Below are positions 7,539-17,206 of a stretch of 64,000 bases of DNA, in pieces. How positions within the stretch are numbered: position 1 is the stretch's first letter; every line of letters begins with the position of its first letter. The DNA comes from an uncultured Lacinutrix sp. (GTDB lineage Bacteria > Bacteroidota > Bacteroidia > Flavobacteriales > Flavobacteriaceae). The stretch spans positions 144,551 through 208,550 of the forward strand of contig CAKZMU010000009.1 in assembly GCA_937129145.1 (NCBI GenBank). Direction: 5' to 3'. The notes beneath the pieces were generated by a model. That model was not told the origin of the DNA. It saw nothing but the letters and a program-made list of their open reading frames with translations, and searched no databases. A program made the translations under genes and the position numbers.

Positions 7539-9947
7539 CTAATGCTCATTACTAAGTCGCTCACGTTCCTCAACCGTACTAGTACGTTCGTTTGTGGAGA
7601 GTTTCGTGTTACCAAACTTATACCTAAAGCCTAAACGCACATAGCGGTCGTCAATATTAATATATTGCGTGTGTTTTTGATAATTAGGGTTGCTTTGTTC
7701 AAACAATTCTGTGGTCACAAAAAAGTTTTGTCTGTTAAGCAAATCTGAAACAGATAACGATAAAACACCATTGCCTTTAAACATGGATTTTCTAATAGAA
7801 AGGCTTGTGAAAATAGTAGTGCCTACATCTTGGAGTCCTTGCACGGTTTTATGTATATAGGTTAAAGTAAAATTGGTTGATAAACTATTGTCTTTTAAAA
7901 ATGAGAAATCATTTTGTAAGATGGAATAGTTAGACCATTTTCCCTTTGAAAATGTTTTGTTAAACAGGGTTGCATTGTCTTGGTATTTAAAAAAGGATGA
8001 GCCAAAATACGTGCTCCATCTTTGTGTAACGTCAAAATAGGCTTCAAAATCCAACCCAATTTCTTCGGTATGGTTAATGTTTACCGCTGTATAAGCAAAC
8101 GTGTTTTCTGTATTATCTTGAATTGGCAACTCAAAAATATTGTTCTTGTATTTTTTATAATAAGTTTCTATAACAAACATGTTGTTTATAGAAAACCCTA
8201 GTTTGTATTGGTCGGTAAAAAACGGTTTTAGATTAGGGTTTCCTGTTACATAGGTGTTGTCGTTTAAGTAATATTTAAACGGATTTAAATAATTATAATT
8301 AGGTCTTGAAATGCTACGCTTATAATTAAGGTAAATGTTTAGTTTTTCAGAAGCTTGAACGCCTAAATTTGCCGTTGGAAACCACTCTAAATAATCTTGG
8401 TTACTATTTTGGGTTACTGAGGCTGACTGTGCTTCAATATTGGTTTGTTCGGCTCTTAAACCTGCGCTTAAGCTCCACTTTTCCCAATTTTTATCGTAAC
8501 TAACATAACCAGCAAATACTTTTTCGTTATAATCAAAAGCATCCGTTTTTGCTGGGTCTTTAATGGTTGAACCACCAACTATATCGTAGTGTTTTATAAT
8601 GCTGTTTGTGTTAACATCTGAAAATTTTGCGCCCATTTCAAACGTCGATGCGTCGCTAATTGGCACCGAATAATCTACTTGCGAAGTGAAGATTTTTGTG
8701 TCTTGGTCAGACCGTGTTTTAAATGTATTATTACTATCAAATACACTATTGCCTAGAAAATAATCGGTGCTTACACCTTGCTCTCTTCTGTAGTCATAAT
8801 TTGTAAAATGAGAATTAAAAGACAATCGCGCACTATTATCGTATCTATGAATAAAATCTAAATCAAAACCCATGTTTTGTTTAATATCTCTTGAAAGGTT
8901 ATTTGAAAAAAAGTGTGCAATATCACTTGGGTTGTTTGGTAAAATATCGGTTTTGCTTTTTGTTATTCTTTTGTAATAAGGCATAAACTGTGTGTTGGCA
9001 GCAGCACTTAAAGTGCTTTTTTTGCTAACATCCCAATCAAAATTGATATTGGCGTTATGGGTTTCGGCCCAAGTGTTCCTGTCTATGTTAGTGTCCCAAA
9101 ATTCGTTGTTTAAAAAGTCTATAGTTTCTCTATCTACGCGGTCTATTTTTTGTCTGCCATAACTGTAATTGGCAAAAAAACCAATGTTGTCGCCTTTAAA
9201 ATAATTGGTCATTCCGTAATTTGTTTTTGGAAAAACACCTTGGGTAACGTTGCTAAATAGGCTTCCGTTATAACCAGAAATAATATTTTTAGCCATAACA
9301 ATATTTAATACCACACCGCTTTCAGCGTCATAACGTGCTGGAGGGTTTGTAATAACTTCAACCGATTTTATGTTAGATGCTGACGTGCCTTGAAGTAATT
9401 CTGCTATTTCACTAGACGAAATATGCACCTTTCGGTCGTTTATATACACCGTGGGTTCAGAGCCTTTTACCGTAATGGCATCATCCATAACAATAACGCT
9501 TGGTGTGTTTCTTAAAACCTCCATTAAATTACCTTCACTTAATGCGGTTTTTTCAACATTAAATACCAACCTATCTATTTCACGCTTAAGTGTTGGTTTT
9601 TTGTAGATCAGTTCGATTGAAGATAATGCCTCGACAGATTCTTTTAAAATAAGTGTTGGTACTTGAGTGTCTTGAGAAACAGTGATATTGGAGTAGTTAT
9701 CGACATAACTTATAAAACTAGCTTTTAAAATGTAGTTGTTTGGCGCTACATCTTTAAAAATAAATGCGCCATTGTCGTTTGATGTTGTTCCAGATACTAT
9801 CGTGGAATCTTGAGCACGAAGCAATAAAATATTTGAATATGCCACAGGTCGGTTGGACTCATCTACAATATTACCAGAAACAGTAAAGGATTGTGACCAA
9901 ATAGAAGATGTGATAAAAAAACAAATGATTTTCAAAAAAAACCTCAT
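7539..9947 (-). CDS. TonB-dependent receptor-like outer-membrane protein with carboxypeptidase-regulatory domain
   Basis: An 800-residue outer-membrane receptor. Signal peptide to about residue 20 (ending SIWSQ), then a carboxypeptidase-regulatory-like beta-sandwich (VSGNIVDESNRPVAYSNILLL), a plug region (EVLRNTPSVIVMDDAITVKG... VYINDRKV) and a large beta-barrel of the outer-membrane beta-barrel family 3 ending in the aromatic GFRYKFGN followed by a polar tail. The conserved NLKPFFTDQYKLGF and SISRPNYNYLNPF stretches are typical. The ligand cannot be told: no SusD partner is adjacent, so it is not a standard SusCD glycan pair. Two Met codons precede; I use the MRF start at 9947. Confidence 0.92.
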   Translation of the reverse strand: MRFFLKIICFFITSSIWSQSFTVSGNIVDESNRPVAYSNILLLRAQDSTIVSGTTSNDNGAFIFKDVAPNNYILKASFISYVDNYSNITVSQDTQVPTLILKESVEALSSIELIYKKPTLKREIDRLVFNVEKTALSEGNLMEVLRNTPSVIVMDDAITVKGSEPTVYINDRKVHISSSEIAELLQGTSASNIKSVEVITNPPARYDAESGVVLNIVMAKNIISGYNGSLFSNVTQGVFPKTNYGMTNYFKGDNIGFFANYSYGRQKIDRVDRETIDFLNNEFWDTNIDRNTWAETHNANINFDWDVSKKSTLSAAANTQFMPYYKRITKSKTDILPNNPSDIAHFFSNNLSRDIKQNMGFDLDFIHRYDNSARLSFNSHFTNYDYRREQGVSTDYFLGNSVFDSNNTFKTRSDQDTKIFTSQVDYSVPISDASTFEMGAKFSDVNTNSIIKHYDIVGGSTIKDPAKTDAFDYNEKVFAGYVSYDKNWEKWSLSAGLRAEQTNIEAQSASVTQNSNQDYLEWFPTANLGVQASEKLNIYLNYKRSISRPNYNYLNPFKYYLNDNTYVTGNPNLKPFFTDQYKLGFSINNMFVIETYYKKYKNNIFELPIQDNTENTFAYTAVNINHTEEIGLDFEAYFDVTQRWSTYFGSSFFKYQDNATLFNKTFSKGKWSNYSILQNDFSFLKDNSLSTNFTLTYIHKTVQGLQDVGTTIFTSLSIRKSMFKGNGVLSLSVSDLLNRQNFFVTTELFEQSNPNYQKHTQYINIDDRYVRLGFRYKFGNTKLSTNERTSTVEERERLSNEH

Positions 9948-9978
9948 AATCAATTTAATAACTTTGACTTTTCAAGCA

Positions 9979-9986
9979 CAAACATA
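9979..9986 (-). promoter_or_regulatory. -7 promoter element for the TonB-dependent receptor
   Basis: Minus-strand TATGTTTG matches TAnnTTTG and lies about 30 bases upstream of the receptor's start. No convincing -33 element. Confidence 0.45.
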
Positions 9987-10067
9987 AAATAATAAATCGG
10001 AATGAAATTACGTCTTTTCCGTAATTTTTAAGTCTCTTGCTCTTTCACAAACAAAAATAATTTTGTG

Positions 10068-10075
10068 TACTTTTG
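10068..10075 (+). promoter_or_regulatory. -7 promoter element for lepA
   Basis: TACTTTTG, a perfect TAnnTTTG, followed by GCGG and located 33 bases upstream of the lepA ATG. The -33 region is not clear. Confidence 0.5.
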
Positions 10076-10107
10076 CGGTCTGGTAAAATAGTACCTAGAA
10101 AGCATAC

Positions 10108-11904
10108 ATGAAAAAGATTAGAAATTTCTGCATAATTGCGCATATAGACCACGGAAAAAGCACCTTAGCCGACAGGCTTTTGGATTTTACTGGTTCGGTT
10201 ACTGAGCGTGAAAAACAAGACCAACTTTTAGATAGTATGGACCTTGAAAGAGAGCGTGGTATTACCATTAAATCTCACGCTATACAAATGGATTATATCT
10301 ATAACGGTGAGCCTTTTGTGCTTAACTTAATAGATACGCCTGGTCACGTAGATTTTTCGTATGAAGTATCTAGGTCTATTGCTGCGTGCGAAGGCGCTTT
10401 ACTAATTGTTGATGCTGCCCAAAGCATACAAGCGCAAACCATTTCTAATTTATACCTTGCATTAGAGAATGATTTAGAGATTATTCCTGTGCTTAATAAA
10501 GTGGATTTGCCAAGTGCAAATCCAGAAGAGGTTACCGATGATATCGTAGATTTATTAGGCTGCGACCCTGAGGAGGTGATTCATGCTAGTGGAAAAACTG
10601 GGTTTGGAGTAGATAAAGTGCTTGAGGCTGTTATTAAGCGTGTTCCTTCACCAAAAGGAAACCCTGAAGAGCCTTTACAGGCTTTAATATTTGATTCGGT
10701 TTATAATTCTTTTCGAGGTGTTGAAACCTATTTTAGGGTTATTAATGGCTCGATAAAAAAGAACCAACAAATTAAATTTATTGCCACCGGTAAAACGTAT
10801 GGCGCGGATGAGGTTGGGACTTTAAAGCTCAAGCAAGTTCCTAAGCAGGAGATAAAAACTGGCGATGTTGGGTATGTAATTACTGGAATAAAAGAAGCAA
10901 AAGAAGTTAAGGTTGGTGATACAATTACCGATGCTAAAAACCCAACAACAAATGCTATTGAAGGTTTTGAAGATGTTAAACCCATGGTGTTTGCAGGAAT
11001 TTACCCTGTTGACACTGAAGATTATGAAGAGCTTCGTAATTCCATGGAAAAACTACAGCTTAACGATGCGTCATTAGTCTTTCAACCTGAAAGTTCCGCG
11101 GCTTTAGGGTTTGGGTTTCGTTGTGGTTTCTTGGGAATGTTGCACATGGAAATTATTCAGGAGCGTTTAGAGCGTGAGTTTAATATGACGGTTATTACAA
11201 CTGTTCCCAATGTTAGTTATCATGCCTTCACAAGAAAATATCCTGACCAACCTATAATAGTAAATAACCCTACCGATTTACCTGAGCCTTCTGGTTTGGA
11301 CCGTGTAGAGGAGCCTTATATTAAAGCAACTATTATTACTAAAGCGGATTTTGTTGGCAATGTAATGTCGTTATGTATTGAAAAACGTGGACAAATTACC
11401 AATCAAACCTATTTAACAACCGAAAGAGTTGAGTTATCGTTTGATATGCCTTTAGCCGAAATTGTTTTTGATTTTTACGACCGTTTAAAAACCGTCTCAA
11501 AAGGATATGCTTCATTCGATTATCATCCAATAGGTATGAAGACTTCAAAATTAGTTCGTGTAGATATTTTATTAAACGCACAGCCTGTTGATGCGTTGTC
11601 TGCATTAATTCATGCTGATAACGCTCACCATATTGGTAAAAAGATGTGCGAAAAGCTGAAAGAGTTAATTCCTCGCCAGCAATTTGATATTCCAATTCAA
11701 GCGGCAATCGGTGCAAAAATTATTTCAAGAGAAACCGTTAAAGCACTTCGTAAAGATGTAACCGCTAAATGTTACGGTGGTGATATTTCACGTAAACGTA
11801 AACTTTTAGAAAAGCAGAAAAAAGGGAAGAAGCGTATGCGCCAAGTGGGCAATGTTGAAATACCTCAACAAGCATTTATGGCGGTTTTAAAGCTTAATGA
11901 TTAG
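10108..11904 (+). CDS. lepA: Translation elongation factor 4 (back-translocase)
   Basis: A 598-residue ribosome-binding GTPase that back-translocates stalled ribosomes. All GTPase motifs are present: G1 AHIDHGKST (residues 10-18), G2/G3 ERGITIK and DTPGHVDF, G4 NKVD. Domains II, III and V follow, then the LepA-specific C-terminal domain with [19 protein letters not shown] and [19 protein letters not shown]. Length is the family norm (about 598). Its stop overlaps by three bases the stop of the convergent mini membrane protein. Confidence 0.98.
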   Translation: MKKIRNFCIIAHIDHGKSTLADRLLDFTGSVTEREKQDQLLDSMDLERERGITIKSHAIQMDYIYNGEPFVLNLIDTPGHVDFSYEVSRSIAACEGALLIVDAAQSIQAQTISNLYLALENDLEIIPVLNKVDLPSANPEEVTDDIVDLLGCDPEEVIHASGKTGFGVDKVLEAVIKRVPSPKGNPEEPLQALIFDSVYNSFRGVETYFRVINGSIKKNQQIKFIATGKTYGADEVGTLKLKQVPKQEIKTGDVGYVITGIKEAKEVKVGDTITDAKNPTTNAIEGFEDVKPMVFAGIYPVDTEDYEELRNSMEKLQLNDASLVFQPESSAALGFGFRCGFLGMLHMEIIQERLEREFNMTVITTVPNVSYHAFTRKYPDQPIIVNNPTDLPEPSGLDRVEEPYIKATIITKADFVGNVMSLCIEKRGQITNQTYLTTERVELSFDMPLAEIVFDFYDRLKTVSKGYASFDYHPIGMKTSKLVRVDILLNAQPVDALSALIHADNAHHIGKKMCEKLKELIPRQQFDIPIQAAIGAKIISRETVKALRKDVTAKCYGGDISRKRKLLEKQKKGKKRMRQVGNVEIPQQAFMAVLKLND

Positions 11905-12056
11905 TGTTTTTTGTTGTTTCTATAGTGTAAACACGCAATAATAATAAAGCCAATACCAGTTAAAATTGGTGGTTTAATATTTGCATTTACACCCATTACT
12001 ATCATTGCAACGGCAATTATCACTAGTAAAATTAATAGTATTTTATTTAGTTTCAC
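11901..12056 (-). CDS. Mini membrane protein downstream of the antiporter
   Basis: A 51-residue open frame with a GTG start one base after the stop of the antiporter gene, which suggests coupled translation. The sequence [19 protein letters not shown] then [21 protein letters not shown] gives two hydrophobic segments and a basic tail (RNNKKH). The end overlaps the lepA stop tail-to-tail. No family recognised. The close coupling and good membrane profile make it likely real, but there is no sequence conservation evidence here. Confidence 0.55.
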   Translation of the reverse strand: MKLNKILLILLVIIAVAMIVMGVNANIKPPILTGIGFIIIACLHYRNNKKH

Positions 12057-12057
12057 T

Positions 12058-13890
12058 TTAGTTTATGTTTAAATCAATAGGCTTTCCTAAATATACTAAT
12101 TCATAACCTTTTTCGATAATAAAAGTATCCTTATTGTACGAGGATATTATTTCTAGTTCTCCATGAATGTCTTTAATAAATAATGGAATAATATCTTTAT
12201 CTGCGTTTGTGAATTCAATTAGCTCTTGATAATGTTCTTTGCTTTCCAATTTGAATTCATGAATTATTGGATACAACCGAGCTGTTTCAGTTAATGAAGC
12301 ATAATCATCTATATGAGAAAACAAGCCTTCTTTTGGATTATTTGATGTATCGTTCATTTCGTCAGGTGACACCAGCCTAAAGGCGCCGTTCTCACCGAAT
12401 TGTTTTCCAAATTTATTTATTGCGTACTTGTTTATATCTGAATTCCCTGTTAAAGCCATTAAATAGCCAACATCATTAAGCTCAATATTATCAGTTAATG
12501 TTTCAGAATAAATATTCGTGCTAAATGCTTCTAATCCTTTTTCTTTAGCCTTAGAGATGTTGGTTTGGTTGCTGTCTATCAAAACAACATGTCTGTCGTG
12601 GCTTTCTAAATACAGTCCTATAATTTGAGACACATGAGAGGCTCCAACTATTAAAATCCCTTCTGATTTTTTTAGAAATACACCTACTATTTTTGCGAAC
12701 AAACGCGCTGTAGTCGCATTTAACAATACAGTTCCCAAAACAATTGTAAACACCAACGGTGTTATGTACTCAGCTCCTGCAACTCCGTTCCTAGCTAATT
12801 TTAAACCAAATAAGGAGGCAATACCCGCAGCAACAATGCCTCGTGGTCCAACCCAGCTTATAAACAGTTTTTCGTTAAGCTGTAATTTAGACTTATACGT
12901 GCTAAGAAATACGCCCAACGGGCGAATAATAAGAATAACTATTCCAAATAACAAGGCTGTTTCCCAATTATAAATAAGGAGTAAATCTGACATATTTATA
13001 TTAGCAGCGAGCAATATGAATAATATGGATATAAGTAATACGCTAAGAGATTCTTTAAAATATAATAGCTCTTTTAAATATGGTGAGTTTGAGTTCCCTA
13101 AAACCATTCCCATAACCACCACAGCTAATAAACCTGACTCGTGGGCAAAGCTGTCTGAAAGCACAAATACACCTAATACAGCAGCCAAGGCAAATACATT
13201 TAGTAAATAATGAGGCACCCATTTTTTATTGATAATAAAGTTCATTGCATGTGCAAATGTGAATCCAAAAGTTGAACCGAATAATACAATTTTTCCAAAC
13301 TCAATAAGCGCTGTTTTGGTAAACTCTCCTCCGCCTCCAACACTAATAAATTCAAACACTAATACTGCGACCAAGGCGCCTATTGGGTCAATTAAAATTC
13401 CTTCCCATTTTAAAACAGCCGAGACATCTTTTTTTAATGGAATGTTTCTTAAAATTGGTGTAATTACGGTTGGGCCAGTAACGATTATTAATGCTGAGAA
13501 TAGTGCGGAAATTTCCCAGCTAAAATCAAAAATGAAATGAGCTGCCATTCCAGCTCCAACGAATGTAACCAAAGACCCTAGAGTGATTAGTTTTGTAATG
13601 ACAGGTCCAACGTTTTTTATTTCACTAAGCTTTAAAGTTAAGCCTCCTTCAAAAAGAATAATACTAATTGCTAGAGACACAAAATAAAACAGGCTTTCCC
13701 CGGGGAAAAGCCCTTCTTCTCCGTTCCAAATAGGTTCTATCCATTTGGTGCCATCTTCACTCAACTCTGTGGCTATTGGGCCAACGAACAAGCCTATTAA
13801 TATTAATGGTAAAATCGCTGGTATTTTAAACTTCCAAGCAAACCATTGTGCTAAAATTCCTAATATAATTATTCCTGCTAGTTCTAACAT
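12058..13890 (-). CDS. CPA1-type Na+/H+ antiporter with C-terminal RCK (TrkA-N) domain
   Basis: A 610-residue monovalent cation/proton antiporter. About 12 membrane segments cover residues 1-400, including FEGGLTLKLSE, TGPTVITPILR and EGILIDPIGALVAVLVFE, the core ion-exchange region of the CPA1 NhaP group. A cytoplasmic TrkA-N/RCK nucleotide-binding domain follows (GILIVGASHVSQIIG, then VVLIDSN with the acidic ribose-binding residue). It is preceded on the same strand by a SulP transporter 48 bases away, so the two are probably one transcription unit: the antiporter could keep up the Na+ gradient that a Na+-coupled SulP would use (inference). Confidence 0.92.
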   Translation of the reverse strand: MLELAGIIILGILAQWFAWKFKIPAILPLILIGLFVGPIATELSEDGTKWIEPIWNGEEGLFPGESLFYFVSLAISIILFEGGLTLKLSEIKNVGPVITKLITLGSLVTFVGAGMAAHFIFDFSWEISALFSALIIVTGPTVITPILRNIPLKKDVSAVLKWEGILIDPIGALVAVLVFEFISVGGGGEFTKTALIEFGKIVLFGSTFGFTFAHAMNFIINKKWVPHYLLNVFALAAVLGVFVLSDSFAHESGLLAVVVMGMVLGNSNSPYLKELLYFKESLSVLLISILFILLAANINMSDLLLIYNWETALLFGIVILIIRPLGVFLSTYKSKLQLNEKLFISWVGPRGIVAAGIASLFGLKLARNGVAGAEYITPLVFTIVLGTVLLNATTARLFAKIVGVFLKKSEGILIVGASHVSQIIGLYLESHDRHVVLIDSNQTNISKAKEKGLEAFSTNIYSETLTDNIELNDVGYLMALTGNSDINKYAINKFGKQFGENGAFRLVSPDEMNDTSNNPKEGLFSHIDDYASLTETARLYPIIHEFKLESKEHYQELIEFTNADKDIIPLFIKDIHGELEIISSYNKDTFIIEKGYELVYLGKPIDLNIN

Positions 13891-13938
13891 TTTTCTTTTT
13901 TGTGAAAATACTAAATAAATACAATTTTAGATTTAGTA

Positions 13939-16170
13939 TTAACCGTTGTAGTTGAGGTTCATGTTTTTTATCAGGTTCGATGAAAATAAAAGCATGTTTT
14001 CAACTTCATCGGTTCTAGCAATGTGGAGGTATTTAAATATCATTAATGCCTCTCCATTACTTTCGATATGGTGTATTTCGTTTTGTTCTAAAAAACCAAC
14101 AACATCTTTTGTGAAAAATCTTCTGATAGCACCCTCATCTTCTCCGCTTAATTGAAACTTGTTGGAAAAGTCTGAGTATTTCTTAAAATTAATATCTCCT
14201 TTTGCTCCCGAAAGAACTTTTACTCGATTAAATATTTTATCGAACAACCCCTCCTTGTCGATAATAAATTTAGGTATTGGTTTCGGAAGTTTTACTATTT
14301 GAACGGTTGTTTGATAAACTTCTAGAGCTAAAAGCGCCCCTTCATCAAAAACGATATCAGCAATTTCCCAGTGTGCATTGTTTTCAGAATCTAAACCTTG
14401 CAAAGAATTGTTTTTCATTTCAATTGGACGTGAATCAAAAAAGTGAAAATTTCTTAAATAAGACGTGTTCCAATCTACTTCTCTCTGGAAAGACCATCCG
14501 TTAGCTGTTGCTAGTTTTTGTAATCGTATTTGACGTTTTGTAATTCTCTTTTCAATTCTACCAGTTACAACTTTTAACGCTCGATTATGACTGGTAGAGG
14601 CAACGTGGTTGTCTAATCCAATTAATTTTACTTCTCCTCCCTTGTTGTCGTGTATTCTTTTGAATTCAATTAAATTTTCCATTATAGAAAGGTCAACTAA
14701 TCTTGTTTGTGACATATCAATATGCACAACAGATCCTGTTGGAATATCGCTTAAAAGTTTATCTAATTTCAATGCATATAAAAAATTAGAAACCCCTTTT
14801 AGTTTTACATCATAAATGCCATTATCTAAATGATAAACTTTAGAGCCAGATTTGTAAATCATTTTAAAGAACTTGAAAAAACCAACCTTTGCTAGTAATA
14901 TGTGTAGAATGAGTGTTACTAATATCCCACCTACAATTCCATAAAGCAAATCAGTAAACAGCGTAATTATCAGTGTAGAAGACAAAAATAATAGTTGCTC
15001 AACGCCTTGGTCATATGCGTGTTTAAATACTTTTGGTGATGCTAACTTAAAGCCTGTATGGACTAAAATTGCGGCTAAAGCTGCAAGCGGTACGCTTCTC
15101 AAAATAGGTGCTAAAATTAGAACAAAAAGAATCAAAAATATTCCATGATATAAATTAGACCATTTGGTTTTAGCGTTACTGTTTACATTTACTGTACTTC
15201 TTACAATTACAGTAATAATAGGCAGTCCGCCTAACGCGCCTGAGACCATTGTGCTCATTCCAACACCTATTAAGTCTTTATTAAGATTTGTTGTTCTTTT
15301 GTATGGGTCTAGCTTATCAACAGCTCGTGCGCTTGCTAGTGTTTCTACAGAGGCAATCATAGTGATAGAGAGAACTGTAAGCCAAAAAGCTCCCGTTCCT
15401 ACCATTCCAAAATCAGGATGCATAATACTATCTAAAGGATTTGAAGGAATGTCTATTAATAATTGCGGGCCAACCTCATATGGTGTGCCTAAAAAAGAAA
15501 TGCTGTGTTCACTAAAAAAATCAAAGAAAAATACTAGTGGTATTGCCAACAATAAAACCCACATAGGTGCTGGAATCATTGTAATAAATTTATTCTTGAT
15601 TTTTTTGTAAAAAATAAGAGTTAAAATACCAACAAGTGCTACTAAAACAACAAATGGATTTGCTTCAGGAAGCTTATAAAAAATATCTAAAAGTGTTCCA
15701 ATGGTTGTATCTGCGTTCGACTTGGTTCCTAGGGCAAAATGTGCTTGTTTTGCAAAAATAATAACACCGATAGCCGCTAGTATACCATGCAAAACAGAGG
15801 AGGGTAATAGCTTAGCAAAACGACCCATTTTAAGAAACCCTAATATAGTCTGTATCGCTCCTGATACCACAATAGCTGCTAAAACATAATTAATGTTGCC
15901 ATCTAATGCTACGAGACCTCCTAATATTACGGCAATCAATCCGGCTGCTGGGCCATTAATTGCTAAATGCCCTCCACGGAAAAATGTTGTTACTACACCT
16001 CCTATAATTGCTGATAGAACACCAGCCATTGGTGACACCTCAGATGCTACCGCTATCCCAAGCGCTAATGGAAGCGCAACAAGTGATACACTTACTGCGG
16101 CTGAAAGGTCGTTTCTCCAATTTTCTTTTAACCCTTTGAAACCTGTTAAAGGTATATTGTTTGTGCTCAT
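13939..16170 (-). CDS. SulP family inorganic anion transporter with STAS domain
   Basis: A 743-residue SLC26/SulP transporter. The membrane domain spans residues 1-about 430 (GLKENWRNDLSAAVSVSLVALPLALGIA is the family's opening). The STAS domain around 470-550 carries VVHIDMSQTRLVDLSIMENL. An additional C-terminal module of about 190 residues follows that I do not recognise (WEIADIVFDEGALLALEVY...). Bacterial members move sulfate, bicarbonate or dicarboxylates; the downstream Na+/H+ antiporter suggests Na+-coupled bicarbonate uptake as in BicA, but the substrate is not provable from sequence. No carbonic anhydrase is adjacent. Confidence 0.92.
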   Translation of the reverse strand: MSTNNIPLTGFKGLKENWRNDLSAAVSVSLVALPLALGIAVASEVSPMAGVLSAIIGGVVTTFFRGGHLAINGPAAGLIAVILGGLVALDGNINYVLAAIVVSGAIQTILGFLKMGRFAKLLPSSVLHGILAAIGVIIFAKQAHFALGTKSNADTTIGTLLDIFYKLPEANPFVVLVALVGILTLIFYKKIKNKFITMIPAPMWVLLLAIPLVFFFDFFSEHSISFLGTPYEVGPQLLIDIPSNPLDSIMHPDFGMVGTGAFWLTVLSITMIASVETLASARAVDKLDPYKRTTNLNKDLIGVGMSTMVSGALGGLPIITVIVRSTVNVNSNAKTKWSNLYHGIFLILFVLILAPILRSVPLAALAAILVHTGFKLASPKVFKHAYDQGVEQLLFLSSTLIITLFTDLLYGIVGGILVTLILHILLAKVGFFKFFKMIYKSGSKVYHLDNGIYDVKLKGVSNFLYALKLDKLLSDIPTGSVVHIDMSQTRLVDLSIMENLIEFKRIHDNKGGEVKLIGLDNHVASTSHNRALKVVTGRIEKRITKRQIRLQKLATANGWSFQREVDWNTSYLRNFHFFDSRPIEMKNNSLQGLDSENNAHWEIADIVFDEGALLALEVYQTTVQIVKLPKPIPKFIIDKEGLFDKIFNRVKVLSGAKGDINFKKYSDFSNKFQLSGEDEGAIRRFFTKDVVGFLEQNEIHHIESNGEALMIFKYLHIARTDEVENMLLFSSNLIKNMNLNYNG

Positions 16171-16348
16171 AGTTTAATTTGAGGGCATAATATACGTTTT
16201 TCCAAAAAATGAAATCAGTTAAAACGATAAAAACATTAAGGCTTCGGTAAATAATTCATCACAAGATTGTTAGGAGTTAAATTATTAAACTAAAATATTA
16301 TTAACAATGGCTTGAAAACGAATACGTTTTTATTATTTTGCTTTCTCT

Positions 16349-17203
16349 ATGAAATTATACCCTATAAACGCTGGAAATTTTAAACTTGATGGTGGTGCCA
16401 TGTTTGGTGTGGTGCCAAAATCTTTGTGGCAAAGAACCAATCCCGCCGATAATAACAACATGATAGATATTGCGGCACGCTGTTTGCTTATTGAAGATGG
16501 AAATCGATTGATTTTAATAGATACAGGAATGGGAAACAAACAAAACGAAAAGTTCTTTGGCTATTATTATTTATGGGGAAACGATAGTATTGATTCGTCT
16601 CTAAAAAAATATGGATTTCATCGCGATGATATTACCGATGTGTTTTTAACGCATTTACATTTTGACCATTGCGGCGGAAGTATACAATGGAACAAAGACC
16701 GAACTGGTTATGAACCAGCCTTTAAAAACGCTAACTTTTGGAGCAATGAAAATCATTGGCAGTGGGCTACAAACCCTAATAGGAGGGAAAAAGCATCGTT
16801 TTTAAAAGAAAACATTCTTCCAATGGAAGAAAGTGGGCATTTAAAATTTGTTGGACTTCCAAGTGATAACATTTTAAAAAATTCAGAATTGGGCTTCGAT
16901 ATCTTTTTTGCCGATGGTCATACCGAAAAGCAAATGATTCCGCTTATTAAGTACAAAGGCAAAACCATAGCGTTTATGGCCGATTTATTACCAACAGCTG
17001 GTCATTTACCGCTACCGTTTGTAATGGGGTACGACACTAGACCACTTTTAACACTCGATGAAAAAGATGTGTTTTTAAATATGGCGGCCGATAATGATTT
17101 TTATTTGTTTTTAGAACATGATGCACATCAAGAAATAATCACCGTACAGCATACCGAGAAAGGCGTGCGTATGAAAGAAAAATTAACCTTAAACGATTTA
17201 TAA
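16349..17203 (+). CDS. MBL-fold metallo-hydrolase
   Basis: A 284-residue metallo-beta-lactamase-fold hydrolase with the zinc motif THLHFDHCGG (His102, His104, Asp106, His107), further ligands in FFADGHTEKQM and IAFMADLLPTAGH, and LEHDAH at the end. No signal peptide, so probably cytoplasmic. The overall layout resembles quorum-quenching-lactonase-like or general MBL hydrolases, but the substrate is unknown. It ends four bases before the S8 peptidase gene, hence a likely shared transcript. Confidence 0.9.
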   Translation: MKLYPINAGNFKLDGGAMFGVVPKSLWQRTNPADNNNMIDIAARCLLIEDGNRLILIDTGMGNKQNEKFFGYYYLWGNDSIDSSLKKYGFHRDDITDVFLTHLHFDHCGGSIQWNKDRTGYEPAFKNANFWSNENHWQWATNPNRREKASFLKENILPMEESGHLKFVGLPSDNILKNSELGFDIFFADGHTEKQMIPLIKYKGKTIAFMADLLPTAGHLPLPFVMGYDTRPLLTLDEKDVFLNMAADNDFYLFLEHDAHQEIITVQHTEKGVRMKEKLTLNDL

Positions 17204-17206
17204 AAA

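Noticed and set aside
11396..11716. 106-codon minus frame inside lepA
   Set aside because: Antisense to the highly conserved C-terminal part of LepA; the sequence has no signal of a real protein.
15164..15610. 148-codon plus frame inside the SulP gene
   Set aside because: Antisense to conserved transmembrane sequence of SulP, and of unusual composition.
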